64,000 bases of DNA, from the NCBI GenBank assembly GCA_946479745.1, contig CAMLGZ010000004.1, positions 62,001 to 126,000 of the forward strand, in the 5' to 3' direction. This stretch comes from an uncultured Pseudoxanthomonas sp. GTDB taxonomy: Bacteria > Pseudomonadota > Gammaproteobacteria > Xanthomonadales > Xanthomonadaceae. Both the position numbers and the translations under genes were made by a program. Below are positions 28,830-37,183 of this stretch, piece after piece. Below the pieces are notes generated by a model. It saw nothing but the letters and a program-made list of their open reading frames with translations, was not told the DNA's origin and made no database searches. The first letter of the stretch is position 1, and each line of letters begins with the position of its first letter.

Positions 28830-28865
28830 TATGGCCTAGCGGGCCATGCCGCCAAATCCGCAGCC

Positions 28866-29792
28866 TCAGCCGGGTTTGCCGGTGGGATCGGCCAGGGTGG
28901 TGCCCTCCGGCGCGGCTTCGTCGGCCGTCGGCGCCAGCGCCTGCTCCGCATGGCGCAAATAATCGGTCAGGTACCAGCGGCCGTCACGGCGCTGCAGACT
29001 GACCACGGTGTCTATTTCGCGATCGCCCAACGGATAGTGGACGCGCACGCGCGCCTGATCGCCCTTCTGTTCCACCAAAACAGTACGCAGCTCCGAAAAG
29101 CTCAGGTCCAGCGGCAACCCGTAGCTGGCCAGCAGGGCCTTGGCCTGGAAGAAAAACGGCGACAGGCGCCGCAGGCTGCCGGTCATGCCGGCTTCGCGGA
29201 AACTCTGCTCGTCGGTCAGGCCGGTCTTGCGTGCCGCGGCGACCAGCGGAGGAATCGCGGCCATGCCGCGCTGCGGATCGGACAGGGGTGCGCGCTGGGC
29301 CCATTCGCTCAGCGCCGCAATCATCTGGGCGTAGTGCGCGCGTTCTTCGTCGGTGAACACGCCCTCGCGTTTGACGTATTGCACGCCAAACAGGCCCAGC
29401 GAACGCGCCGCGCCCTTCAGATCCTTGTCCTGATTGGCGAAATTGCGCTTGAAGCCTTGTTGCAGCTTGCGTTCCGAATCCGGTGCGGCCAGCGCGGTGA
29501 GCATGGATTCCAGCTGATCGTCGAGCGGCAGCTCGGTCAGCGGCCAGCGGCTGCGGCCTTCGTTCCAGGCGATTTCCAGGCGTGCATAGTCGGCGGCCGG
29601 CACCGCATCGCGGGCGAAACCTTCCAGATCGCTTTCGTGCAGGCGCCTCACCAGCTGCAGGACAGTGGCTTCGGGCCCGCTCGCCGATACCTGCGGCTCA
29701 GCGGGTTGTTGTTTGCACGCAGCCAGCGCCAACAAGCCGCATAAAGGCAAGGCGAGCAAGATCCATCGGTATACGGACAGGCGCGACGGCAT
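28866..29792 (-). CDS. Putative lipoprotein of unknown function
   Basis: 308 residues. Lipoprotein signal peptide with lipobox LALAAC (Cys26), then a soluble mostly helical domain. No conserved domain is recognised; the C-terminal region (VRVHYPLGDREIDTVVSLQRRDGRWYL, split here for length) looks like a small beta-rich fold of the kind seen in NTF2-like or DUF4878-like domains. It is upstream of plsB on the same strand and may be part of the same transcript. Confidence 0.75.
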   Translation of the reverse strand: MPSRLSVYRWILLALPLCGLLALAACKQQPAEPQVSASGPEATVLQLVRRLHESDLEGFARDAVPAADYARLEIAWNEGRSRWPLTELPLDDQLESMLTALAAPDSERKLQQGFKRNFANQDKDLKGAARSLGLFGVQYVKREGVFTDEERAHYAQMIAALSEWAQRAPLSDPQRGMAAIPPLVAAARKTGLTDEQSFREAGMTGSLRRLSPFFFQAKALLASYGLPLDLSFSELRTVLVEQKGDQARVRVHYPLGDREIDTVVSLQRRDGRWYLTDYLRHAEQALAPTADEAAPEGTTLADPTGKPG

Positions 29793-29935
29793 AAATATGG
29801 ATTCCCCGATCCTTCTGCATCTTGCTTTCTCCCCCTGTCGCCAGCAAGCACGGGCTTCACGTTGCTGGACATGCTTACTTAGCCCAGCCGGGCAATGCCG
29901 ACGATACGTGTCTTTGATGTCCGCCCGCAGGCAAT

Positions 29936-29976
29936 AAAAAAGAGGCCGTGCGTTCTTGCGAAAGCAGAGGGCCTCT
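29936..29976 (-). terminator. Rho-independent terminator in the pyrF 3' region
   Basis: AGAGGCC (29941-29947) pairs with GGCCTCT (29970-29976), with further weak pairing inside the 22-base loop, and a run of five to six Ts follows on the minus strand. It ends either the pyrF transcript or a separate small RNA. Confidence 0.75.
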
Positions 29977-30040
29977 GAAAGCCGGCCTAAGCCGGTAGAC
30001 ATTGTTGTGGCACATTTCCGGCCGAAACCGGACGCCACCA
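29936..30040 (-). ncRNA. Candidate small RNA or structured pyrF 3' UTR
   Basis: On the minus strand three hairpins follow in about 100 bases: outer GTGGC/GCCAC with inner TCCGG/CCGGA (30038-30007), a CCGG-rich hairpin (29996-29981), and the terminator (29976-29941). An AC-rich single-stranded stretch separates the first two. An AT-rich segment lies upstream (30040-30108) with TTGCAT and TAACAT spaced 17 bases as a weak promoter. The gene-free interval 29793-30108 holds nothing else apart from the lipoprotein leader. Confidence 0.4.
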
Positions 30041-30108
30041 TGTTAAATCTGGTTAACAGTTAATGCAATACTTCAATTAAAAGCATGTAACTAACTGATT
30101 TAAATGGA

Positions 30109-30825
30109 TTATTGGACGGGAATTTCGTTCTGAATAGCCTCTGCGGCGGCCCGCGGGTCGCTGGCCTGGCTGATGGGGCGTCCGACCACGATGGCATCGG
30201 CGCCGCGCTGGAAGGCTTCCGCCACGCCGACGGTTCGTTTCTGGTCGTCTCCGCCCGGGCCGCCTGGGCGGATGCCGGGGCAGACGATGGAGAAGCCCGG
30301 TCCACAGGCGGCGCGAATCACGCCGGCTTCCTGTCCCGAGGCAATGACTCCGTCGATTCCGGAAGCCTGGGCAGCAAGCGCGCGTTGAACGACGATGTCT
30401 GCCGGTTCGCCGGAGATGCCCATCTGTTGCAGGTCCTTGCCATCCATGGACGTCAGCACGGTGACCGCCAGCAAGCGCAAATCGCCGCTGCGAGCGTCGG
30501 CCGCCGCCTGCATCATCCCGGCATGCCAGCCGTGGATCGTGGCCAAGCTGACAGGCCAGCGCGACAGGCCCCGGATCACTCCGGCCACGGTGGCCGGTAT
30601 ATCGAAGAACTTCAGGTCGACGAAGATTTTCTTGTCTCGCCGCGCCAGTTCGTCCAGCACGGCGAAATAGTCGCCGGAAGCCAGCAACTCCATACCGATC
30701 TTGTAGAAGCCGACCGAATCCCCCAGCCGCTCCACCCAGGCCAGCGCCTGTTCGCGGTCGGGCGCGTCCAGCGCGAAGATCAGGCGTTCGCGTTGGCCCA
30801 GCTGCAATTTGTCGCGCCCGCTCAT
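30109..30825 (-). CDS. pyrF: Orotidine 5'-phosphate decarboxylase
   Basis: 238 residues. Last step of UMP synthesis. Catalytic Asp-Lys-Asp motif in [13 protein letters not shown], phosphate-loop VCPGIRP and the C-terminal [12 protein letters not shown] block are present. The start ATG overlaps the TGA of the acid phosphatase gene (30822-30825), so the two are coupled. An AT-rich stretch and a structured region follow the TAA. Confidence 0.96.
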   Translation of the reverse strand: MSGRDKLQLGQRERLIFALDAPDREQALAWVERLGDSVGFYKIGMELLASGDYFAVLDELARRDKKIFVDLKFFDIPATVAGVIRGLSRWPVSLATIHGWHAGMMQAAADARSGDLRLLAVTVLTSMDGKDLQQMGISGEPADIVVQRALAAQASGIDGVIASGQEAGVIRAACGPGFSIVCPGIRPGGPGGDDQKRTVGVAEAFQRGADAIVVGRPISQASDPRAAAEAIQNEIPVQ

Positions 30826-31733
30826 GGTGCGTAGTCCAGCGCATCGCGTTTGGACTGGCGGCGCGCTTCCTTCGGCTGCGCCCATTCGTTGTTGAACAAA
30901 GCGGGCTCCCACGAGCCATAAGTGGGGTTGGGCAGCATCCACCAGCGTTCGCCGAACCAGTCGTGGTATTCGGCGTACAGCTTGTCGCGGTCGCCGCGGG
31001 TGTTGGACACCACCTGCACGAAGTCGCCGATCTGGTCGCCGAACTGCATCAGCACCCGGTATTTCTGTCCGGCCAGCTTGCGGCGGCAGTTCTTCTCGCT
31101 GCCGTTCTGTTCGCAATCCTTGACGAAGGTGCCCAGGCCCAGGAACACGCTGTCATCGGCCACCGGCAGGCCCGCGGCCTTGAGATTGGCCAGGGTGGCT
31201 TCCTTCAGGTGCTCGGCACGGTTGGAGATGTAAAGCACGGTCACGCCTTTGGCATTGGCGGCCTTGGCGAAATCGACCACGCCCGGCACCGGCTTGGCCT
31301 TCTTTTCAGCCACCCATTGCGCCCAGGTGACTTCATCGTAATCCGCGCCGTCGCGTATCAATCGCGCCTGGTAGGGCGAGTTGTCCAGCACCGTCTCGTC
31401 CACATCCATCACCACCGCCGGCTTCAAGCCGGTAGCGGCGTTGCCGCGCTCCTCCGGCACCAACGCGTCCCAATTCTTCTCCTTCAATGCCTTGTCCAGG
31501 TGGTCGGCGGCGGCGCGGTAGGTTTGTTCGCTGAGCGCCTTGTACTCCACCGAAGTCTGCACCCAGGCCACGGCATTGAGATTGTCGTGGGCTGGATTCG
31601 ATGCGGCAGGCGCAGTCGCGGACTTCGGCGATTCGGCCGCTGCCGGCGCTGCGGCTGGCGTCTCGGCGCGCTTGCAGGCGGACAGGGTCAGGGCGGTGCA
31701 GACGGCAAGGACGAGCAGGCGCATGGAGTGCAT
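30822..31733 (-). CDS. Class C acid phosphatase / 5'-nucleotidase lipoprotein (e(P4)-like)
   Basis: 303 residues. Lipoprotein signal (lipobox TLSAC, Cys20) followed by an Ala/Pro-rich linker and a HAD subfamily IIIB phosphatase domain with motif I D110-V-D112-E-T-V-L-D-N and motif II in [10 protein letters not shown]. Such outer-membrane-anchored enzymes dephosphorylate nucleotides for uptake. Coupling to pyrF by a 4-base overlap joins pyrimidine scavenging with synthesis. The start may instead be the ATG at 31724. Confidence 0.88.
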   Translation of the reverse strand: MHSMRLLVLAVCTALTLSACKRAETPAAAPAAAESPKSATAPAASNPAHDNLNAVAWVQTSVEYKALSEQTYRAAADHLDKALKEKNWDALVPEERGNAATGLKPAVVMDVDETVLDNSPYQARLIRDGADYDEVTWAQWVAEKKAKPVPGVVDFAKAANAKGVTVLYISNRAEHLKEATLANLKAAGLPVADDSVFLGLGTFVKDCEQNGSEKNCRRKLAGQKYRVLMQFGDQIGDFVQVVSNTRGDRDKLYAEYHDWFGERWWMLPNPTYGSWEPALFNNEWAQPKEARRQSKRDALDYAP

Positions 31734-31846
31734 TCGATCAGGGCGACGATCCGTGAAGTTTACCGGTTGCCGATGACAACCTGTTGTGGAGGCTGCTCCC
31801 ACGCGTACTCCGCTATCCTTGCGCGCTGTTCAGAGGATGCACGCAT

Positions 31847-32515
31847 ATGGGTACGACCGAAGAAACCTCCGCTCTGGTGCTGACCACCGCCGAAGCACGC
31901 GTACTGGGTTGCCTGATAGAAAAGGAAGCCACCACGCCCGACGCGTATCCGCTCACGGTCAATGCCGCGCAGGTGGCGGCGAACCAGAAAACCGCGCGCG
32001 ATCCGGTGACGGCGCTGAACACCGGCGACGTGAACCACGCGCTGCGCCAGTTGGAACAGAAAGGACTGGCCAAGCAGGTGTTCTCCTCGCGCGCCGAGCG
32101 CTACGAGCATCGCGCCGACAAAGCCCTGGACCTGTCCAGGCAGCAACTCACCCTGATCGGCCTGCTGTTGCTGCGCGGTCCGCAGACCGTGCATGAATTG
32201 CTGGCGCGCAGCGAGCGGCTGGCCTCGTTCAACGATGCCGACGACGTCCGCCATCATCTGGATCGCCTGATTCAGCGACAACCGGCACTGGCCCAGCAGA
32301 TCCCGCGCGGGCCCGGACAGCGCGAGGACCGTTATGTGCACCTGTTGAGCGGCGCGATCGACTTGGCGGCGGTAACCGCGCGCATCGCTTCTTCCTCAAG
32401 CGCGGGCGAATCGTCGCCTTCGGCGCTGGAGGCGCGGCTGCAGACGCTGGAAAACGAAGTGGCCGAGTTGCGCGAGATCGTGTCCACCCTCACCGTGCGC
32501 GACGGCGCGGCCTGA
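31847..32515 (+). CDS. yceH: YceH family protein (DUF480)
   Basis: 222 residues. Two winged-helix-like halves with typical [36 protein letters not shown] and [17 protein letters not shown]. The C-terminus has a short coiled coil ([18 protein letters not shown]). Function is not established. Divergent from the acid phosphatase gene and convergent with the DinB-like gene 12 bases away. Confidence 0.9.
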   Translation: MGTTEETSALVLTTAEARVLGCLIEKEATTPDAYPLTVNAAQVAANQKTARDPVTALNTGDVNHALRQLEQKGLAKQVFSSRAERYEHRADKALDLSRQQLTLIGLLLLRGPQTVHELLARSERLASFNDADDVRHHLDRLIQRQPALAQQIPRGPGQREDRYVHLLSGAIDLAAVTARIASSSSAGESSPSALEARLQTLENEVAELREIVSTLTVRDGAA

Positions 32516-32527
32516 ATCGAAGGCCCG

Positions 32528-33067
32528 TCAGTCGGGCTCGTCCGCAATCAGGGCACGCAGGTCGGTTTCGCCCACATCGACGCCGGCCTGGCTCAACAGC
32601 GTGGTGATCTGCCCGCGGTGGTGGGTCTGGTGGTTGAAGAAATGCATCACCGCGCCGGCCATGCGCTTGCGGAAACGCTGGCCGCGGGTGTTGGAATATT
32701 CCAGCACCTGTTGCAGGTCGTCGGCGCCGAGCGACTCGGCCCAAGCTTGGATCATGCCGTCCAGCCACTGGCGCCGTTCGCGCAATTGAATGAAATCCGG
32801 ATACGGCATCGCATCCAATGCGGTCGGCGCCGCCAGACCGCGCAATGGCGACAGCGCTGCTTCGAAGACCGGCATCGCCGAGAAACGCTTGAGCCATATC
32901 AAGTCGGCGACCATCAAATGATTGAGCGTGCCCAGCACCGAGCCGAAGAACGCGCCGCGCTCGGCGCCCAACTCGCTAGCCGGGAGCCGCGCCGCCGCCG
33001 CATAGACCTTTTCGTTCATCCAGCGATTGTAGGCCGCCATGCGACGCGCGTATTCGTGAGTCACCAT
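32528..33067 (-). CDS. DinB family protein
   Basis: 179 residues, a four-helix DinB/YfiT-like bundle with probable metal ligands in TLNHLMVADLIWLKRF and HFFNHQTHHRGQ. Members are thiol- or metal-dependent enzymes of mostly unknown substrate. Several near-adjacent ATGs exist (33076, 33073, 33067); a GGAG nine bases ahead favours 33067. Confidence 0.85.
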   Translation of the reverse strand: MVTHEYARRMAAYNRWMNEKVYAAAARLPASELGAERGAFFGSVLGTLNHLMVADLIWLKRFSAMPVFEAALSPLRGLAAPTALDAMPYPDFIQLRERRQWLDGMIQAWAESLGADDLQQVLEYSNTRGQRFRKRMAGAVMHFFNHQTHHRGQITTLLSQAGVDVGETDLRALIADEPD

Positions 33068-33098
33068 CTGCATCATCTCCGCTGGAATTGCCGGCCGA

Positions 33099-33482
33099 TC
33101 AAGGGCGTTTGCTGCTGCGAAGCAGGAACAAGCTGCCCAGCAAGGTGCCCGCAAACGAAACCATCAGGCCGATACCTGCCGCGACCAGCAGTTCCAGCGG
33201 CCACAGATCGTGCCGTCCGGGCGCGAGGATCGCTTCCATCACGATGCGCAGCAGCACCGCCCAGGGCACCGTCGTGGCGATCCACAGCCACACCTTCCAG
33301 AACCGCGCCACGCCGAACGCGCGCGCCAGCATCGCCACCACGCCTACCGCGACCAATCCCGGGCCATACAGCGATTCAGGCAGCGCCAACTGCGCGTAAT
33401 CGATCTGCCAGTAGGGGAAGCCGACGCCGACCAGGGCGATCAGGAAAGCGATGAACAACCAGGCGGGACTGGAGCGGGTCAT
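33099..33482 (-). CDS. Small integral membrane protein, unknown
   Basis: 127 residues with four hydrophobic helices (about 8-24, 40-55, 62-85, 95-120). No domain recognised. It ends 31 bases before the DinB-like start and is probably in the same transcript. Confidence 0.6.
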   Translation of the reverse strand: MTRSSPAWLFIAFLIALVGVGFPYWQIDYAQLALPESLYGPGLVAVGVVAMLARAFGVARFWKVWLWIATTVPWAVLLRIVMEAILAPGRHDLWPLELLVAAGIGLMVSFAGTLLGSLFLLRSSKRP

Positions 33483-33544
33483 GGCGGTTTGCGCGTCGGA
33501 CGAAGGTGTCCAGCCTAACGCAGGATTTCCTTGGCCGCCTTGCC

Positions 33545-33621
33545 GTAGAGCCGGGCTTGCTCGGCTGCTTTTCGATCGGGCATCGCGAACATCAAGAGCA
33601 GCCGAGCAAGCTCGGCTCTAC
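33545..33621. repeat. Palindromic repeat, family B
   Basis: GTAGAGCCGGGCTTGCTCGGC with complement GCCGAGCAAGCTCGGCTCTAC around a 30-base spacer; between rep and the small membrane protein gene on the same strand. Confidence 0.88.
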
Positions 33622-33680
33622 AAGGGACGAAGCCTCTTCGGCGACGGGACGCGGGCACGGCGAGCCGTGCCCGCCCTGTC

Positions 33681-35666
33681 TCAGTCGAACAAGGCCTGGA
33701 TAGCCGCCAGTCCCGCGCTCGCGCGTTCCTTCTTGCTCGCTGCATCGGCCTCCGGATCGGCGCCGTCGCGCTGCAGTTCCGATTGCGGCAGCTCATCCAG
33801 GAAGCGACTGGGCTTGAGGCGCACTTTTTCGCGGAACCTGCGCGTCTCGCGGCTGTGGCTGAGATACAGGCCCTGCTTGGCACGTGTGATGCCCACATAC
33901 ATGAGCCGGCGCTCCTCGGCCAGGTTGCCTTCGTCCAGGCTCATCTCGTGCGGCAGGGTGCCGTCTTCGCAACCGACGATGAAAACGTAACGGAACTCGA
34001 GACCCTTGGCCGCGTGCAGGCTCATCAGCCGCACCTGGTTGCCGCCGTCGTCCTTGTCGTTGCGCGAAAGCAGGGCCAGCTGCGCGGCCAGGTCGCCTGC
34101 GCTGCCGCGGCCCTCGCTTCGATGGGTATGTTCGAACCAGTCCGCCAGTTCATCCAGATTGGCGCGGCGGCGCGCGAACGACGCATCGTCCTTGCATTGC
34201 GCGCGGATCTCGGCGAGCAGCCCGGACCGTTCGCTCAAGCGCCGCACCAGCTCGGCCGCGGGCAGCTGCGCCGAATGAGCGCGCAGATCGCGCAGGATGT
34301 CGTTGAACGCGCTTAGTCCATTGGCCGCGCGTGGCGGCAGCGCTTTCAAGGCGCCCATCGATTCGGCCGCGCGCGACATCGGCAGATGCGCGTGCTGGGC
34401 CATTTCGGCCAGCTTGGCCAGCGAGGTCGCGCCGACTTCGCGCTTGGGCGACTGCACCGCACGCAGGAAGGCCGCGTCGTCGTCCGGGTTGACCACCAGC
34501 CGCAGCCACGACAATGCGTCCTTCACTTCCTGGCGTTCCAGGAACGCGGTGCCGCCGGTCAGGTGGTAGGGAATGCGCAGCAGCTGCATCGCCTTTTCCA
34601 GCGGACGCGACTGGTGATTGCCGCGGAACAGAATGCAGAAATCGCTCCACGGCGCATCGCGCGCAGTGTGCAGGTAGGAAATCTCGGCGGCGACTTTCTC
34701 CGCCTCGTGTTCGTTGTCGCGGCACTCCCACACGCGGATACGGTCGCCATCGGGCTGATCGCTCCACAGCTTCTTGGGGTGCTCGTGCGGATTGTTGGCA
34801 ATCAGGGTGTTGGCCGCGCGCAGCACGCGGTTGCTGCAGCGGTAGTTCTGTTCCAACTTGATCACCTGCAGCGCCGGATAGTCGCGCGCCATCTGCATCA
34901 GGTTGTCCGGATTGGCGCCGCGCCAGGCGTAGATGCTCTGGTCGTCGTCGCCCACGCAGGTGAAGTCGCCGCGTGGCCCGGCCAGCACTTTCAGCAGACG
35001 GTACTGCGCATCGTTGGTGTCCTGGCATTCGTCCACCAGCAGATAACCGATGCGCTCGCGCCAGGCGGCGGCGATCTCCGCATCGTTTTCCAGCACTTGC
35101 ACTGGCAGACGGATCAGATCGTCGAAATCCACCGCGTTGAAGGTGGACAGCCGCGCCTGATAGCGCGCATAGAGCTTGGCCGCTTCCTGCTCGCGCGTGG
35201 TCTTCGATGCCGCCAGCGCCTCCTCAGGGGAGAGTCCGGCGTTCTTGGCGCGCGAAATCAGGTTCTTGGCCGCTTCCACCGCGTCGTTCTTCGCGCCAGG
35301 CATCAGATCCTTGATCTGCGCGTTGCTGTCGTCGGCGTCGAAGATGGAGAACCCACGCTTCAGTCCGACCGCGGCGTGCTCGATCTGCAGGAAACGCAAA
35401 CCCAGCGCGTGGAACGTGCAGATGGTCAGTCCCTCGGCCGCATCGCCCTTCAGCCGCTTGCCCAGGCGCTCGCGCATTTCCTTGGCGGACTTGTTGGTGA
35501 AGGTGATCGCGGCGATGCGCTTGGCCGGCATGCGCCCTGAGGCGACCAGGTGGGCGATCTTCTCGATGATGACGCGGGTCTTGCCGCTGCCGGCGCCGGC
35601 CAGCACCAGCAGGGGGCCGTCGCAGTGCCTGACGGCGTCGCGTTGGGGTTGGTTGAGGGAGTTCAT
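33681..35666 (-). CDS. rep: ATP-dependent DNA helicase Rep (UvrD/SF1A)
   Basis: 661 residues. All SF1 motifs are visible: Walker A AGAGSGKT, ITFTNKSAKEM (Ia), LVDECQDTN (II), VGDDDQSIYAWRGA (III), LEQNYRCS (IV), VRLMSLHAAKGLEF (V) and YVGITRAK (VI). Length and motif spelling fit Rep more than UvrD. It helps replication forks past obstacles. The gene appears to be monocistronic. Confidence 0.94.
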   Translation of the reverse strand: MNSLNQPQRDAVRHCDGPLLVLAGAGSGKTRVIIEKIAHLVASGRMPAKRIAAITFTNKSAKEMRERLGKRLKGDAAEGLTICTFHALGLRFLQIEHAAVGLKRGFSIFDADDSNAQIKDLMPGAKNDAVEAAKNLISRAKNAGLSPEEALAASKTTREQEAAKLYARYQARLSTFNAVDFDDLIRLPVQVLENDAEIAAAWRERIGYLLVDECQDTNDAQYRLLKVLAGPRGDFTCVGDDDQSIYAWRGANPDNLMQMARDYPALQVIKLEQNYRCSNRVLRAANTLIANNPHEHPKKLWSDQPDGDRIRVWECRDNEHEAEKVAAEISYLHTARDAPWSDFCILFRGNHQSRPLEKAMQLLRIPYHLTGGTAFLERQEVKDALSWLRLVVNPDDDAAFLRAVQSPKREVGATSLAKLAEMAQHAHLPMSRAAESMGALKALPPRAANGLSAFNDILRDLRAHSAQLPAAELVRRLSERSGLLAEIRAQCKDDASFARRRANLDELADWFEHTHRSEGRGSAGDLAAQLALLSRNDKDDGGNQVRLMSLHAAKGLEFRYVFIVGCEDGTLPHEMSLDEGNLAEERRLMYVGITRAKQGLYLSHSRETRRFREKVRLKPSRFLDELPQSELQRDGADPEADAASKKERASAGLAAIQALFD

Positions 35667-35763
35667 GACTATGACTAACGGCGATAGGCCATTAGTTTAT
35701 AGATTGAACAGATGGGTGAGGCCTAGAATCCAGCAAGATTATCGAGGAACAAGGAAGCTGAAC

Positions 35764-36495
35764 GTGCTAAGGATAGTGTTCTCCCTCATTCTGGCCACCG
35801 CATTCGGCGGGGCAATGGCGGCCGAAACCGGTTCCGCCTCGTTGAAATTCGAAGACATCCCGACCGACGTGATGACCGAGGGCTTCCTGGAAGCCCATCC
35901 TGATCTGTGGCATCGCCGTGCAGGCATGCGCGCCGACGCGAGCGGCAACCATCAGGACGCGCGAAAGCACTATCGCTTGGCGGCGCGCTATGGCGACAAG
36001 CCATCGCAGGCGCGTTTGGGCGAAATGTTCTGGAATGGACAAGGCGGCGAATCGGACCGCGTGCAAGGGTTCCTGTGGATGGCCCTGGCGTCGGAGCGTG
36101 GCTATCCGGAATTCGATGTTTGGAAAATGCACTATTGGCACAAGCTCGATAAAGCAGAACGCGATGACGCCAGGCGCCGCGAGCCAGGAATGCTTGCCGA
36201 ATACGCCGACAAGGTGGCCAAAGTACGCCAGGAGAAAGCGATGCGCAGGGGGCAGCGCAGTTCTACCGGCAGTTTGCTGGGTTATTCGTCGGCCTCGGCG
36301 CTGTACATCAACCTGGCACGTGGAGGCTCCATCGATCCCGAGCGCTTCTATGCGCGCGAATTCTGGGAGCCCGAGGAGTACTGGAAGTTGCAGGATCGCA
36401 TTTGGCGCGAGGAGTTCAAGGGCAGCGTAAGTGTAGGCGACCTGGAAAGCGTGCCGGTGCAGGAAGGCGAAGCGCCGCTGGACCCGGAGAACTGA
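35764..36495 (+). CDS. Exported Sel1-repeat protein
   Basis: 243 residues from a GTG start, preceded by AAGGAAG eight bases ahead. A signal peptide (ILATAFGGAMAAE) is followed by one to two Sel1-like repeats (about residues 60-125: HYRLAARYGDKPSQARLGEMF and GFLWMALASERGYPEF, each a helical pair), then a poorly conserved charged region. Sel1 repeats mediate protein contacts; the partner is unknown. Divergent from rep. Confidence 0.72.
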   Translation: MLRIVFSLILATAFGGAMAAETGSASLKFEDIPTDVMTEGFLEAHPDLWHRRAGMRADASGNHQDARKHYRLAARYGDKPSQARLGEMFWNGQGGESDRVQGFLWMALASERGYPEFDVWKMHYWHKLDKAERDDARRREPGMLAEYADKVAKVRQEKAMRRGQRSSTGSLLGYSSASALYINLARGGSIDPERFYAREFWEPEEYWKLQDRIWREEFKGSVSVGDLESVPVQEGEAPLDPEN

Positions 36496-36544
36496 AACCA
36501 GGGATCGAGTGTTGTTCCGTATGGCTACGCAGTAACATCCGCGC

Positions 36545-37174
36545 ATGGCCAAGCTCTATTTCTATTATTCGGCGATGAACGCCGGCAAGACCACCACCCT
36601 GCTGCAATCGGCGCACAACTACCGCGAGCGCGGCATGCGGGTGGCTATCCTCACGCCCAGGCTGGACCATCGCGCCGGCAGCGGTGTGGTGGCGTCGCGT
36701 ATCGGATTGAGCGCCGAAGGCACCGCGTTCGATCGCGATGCCGATCTGGAGCGTTTGCTTGTCGAAGACATCGCCGCCAACGGCAAACTCGACTGCGTAT
36801 TGGTGGACGAAGCCCAGTTCCTGACCCGCAGCCAGGTCTGGCAACTGAGCGAAGTGGTGGACCAGCTGCGCATTCCGGTGCTGTGCTACGGACTGCGCAC
36901 CGATTTCCGGGGCGAACTGTTCGAAGGCAGCCAGTATCTGCTGGCATGGGCCGATGAACTGACCGAGATAAAAACCATCTGCCACACCGGCAAGAAGGCC
37001 ACCATGACCGTGCGCGTGGACGACCAGGGGCATGCGTTGCAGGAAGGGCCGCAGGTCGAGATAGGCGGCAACGAACGCTACGTATCGGTCAGCCGGGCCG
37101 AATACAAAAGAATCGCGCGCGGCGAGGGCAGCATCGATCCGCTGCAGACGCCGTTCCCGTTCGCGAAGGAATAG
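36545..37174 (+). CDS. tdk: Thymidine kinase (type II)
   Basis: 209 residues. Salvage enzyme making dTMP. P-loop SAMNAGKTT, catalytic Glu in VLVDEAQFL, and the C-terminal [11 protein letters not shown] substrate-binding loop are present. Of the zinc-binding cysteines seen in E. coli (C-x-C and V-S-V-C), only the first remains here (TICHTGKK and VSVSR), so the structural zinc site is degraded. Convergent with the kinase gene nine bases downstream. Confidence 0.95.
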   Translation: MAKLYFYYSAMNAGKTTTLLQSAHNYRERGMRVAILTPRLDHRAGSGVVASRIGLSAEGTAFDRDADLERLLVEDIAANGKLDCVLVDEAQFLTRSQVWQLSEVVDQLRIPVLCYGLRTDFRGELFEGSQYLLAWADELTEIKTICHTGKKATMTVRVDDQGHALQEGPQVEIGGNERYVSVSRAEYKRIARGEGSIDPLQTPFPFAKE

Positions 37175-37183
37175 TTCCTCTTC

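Noticed and set aside
35701..35730. Sigma-70 promoter TTGAAC/TAGAAT before the Sel1 gene
   Set aside because: Spacer of 14 bases is too short for a normal promoter.
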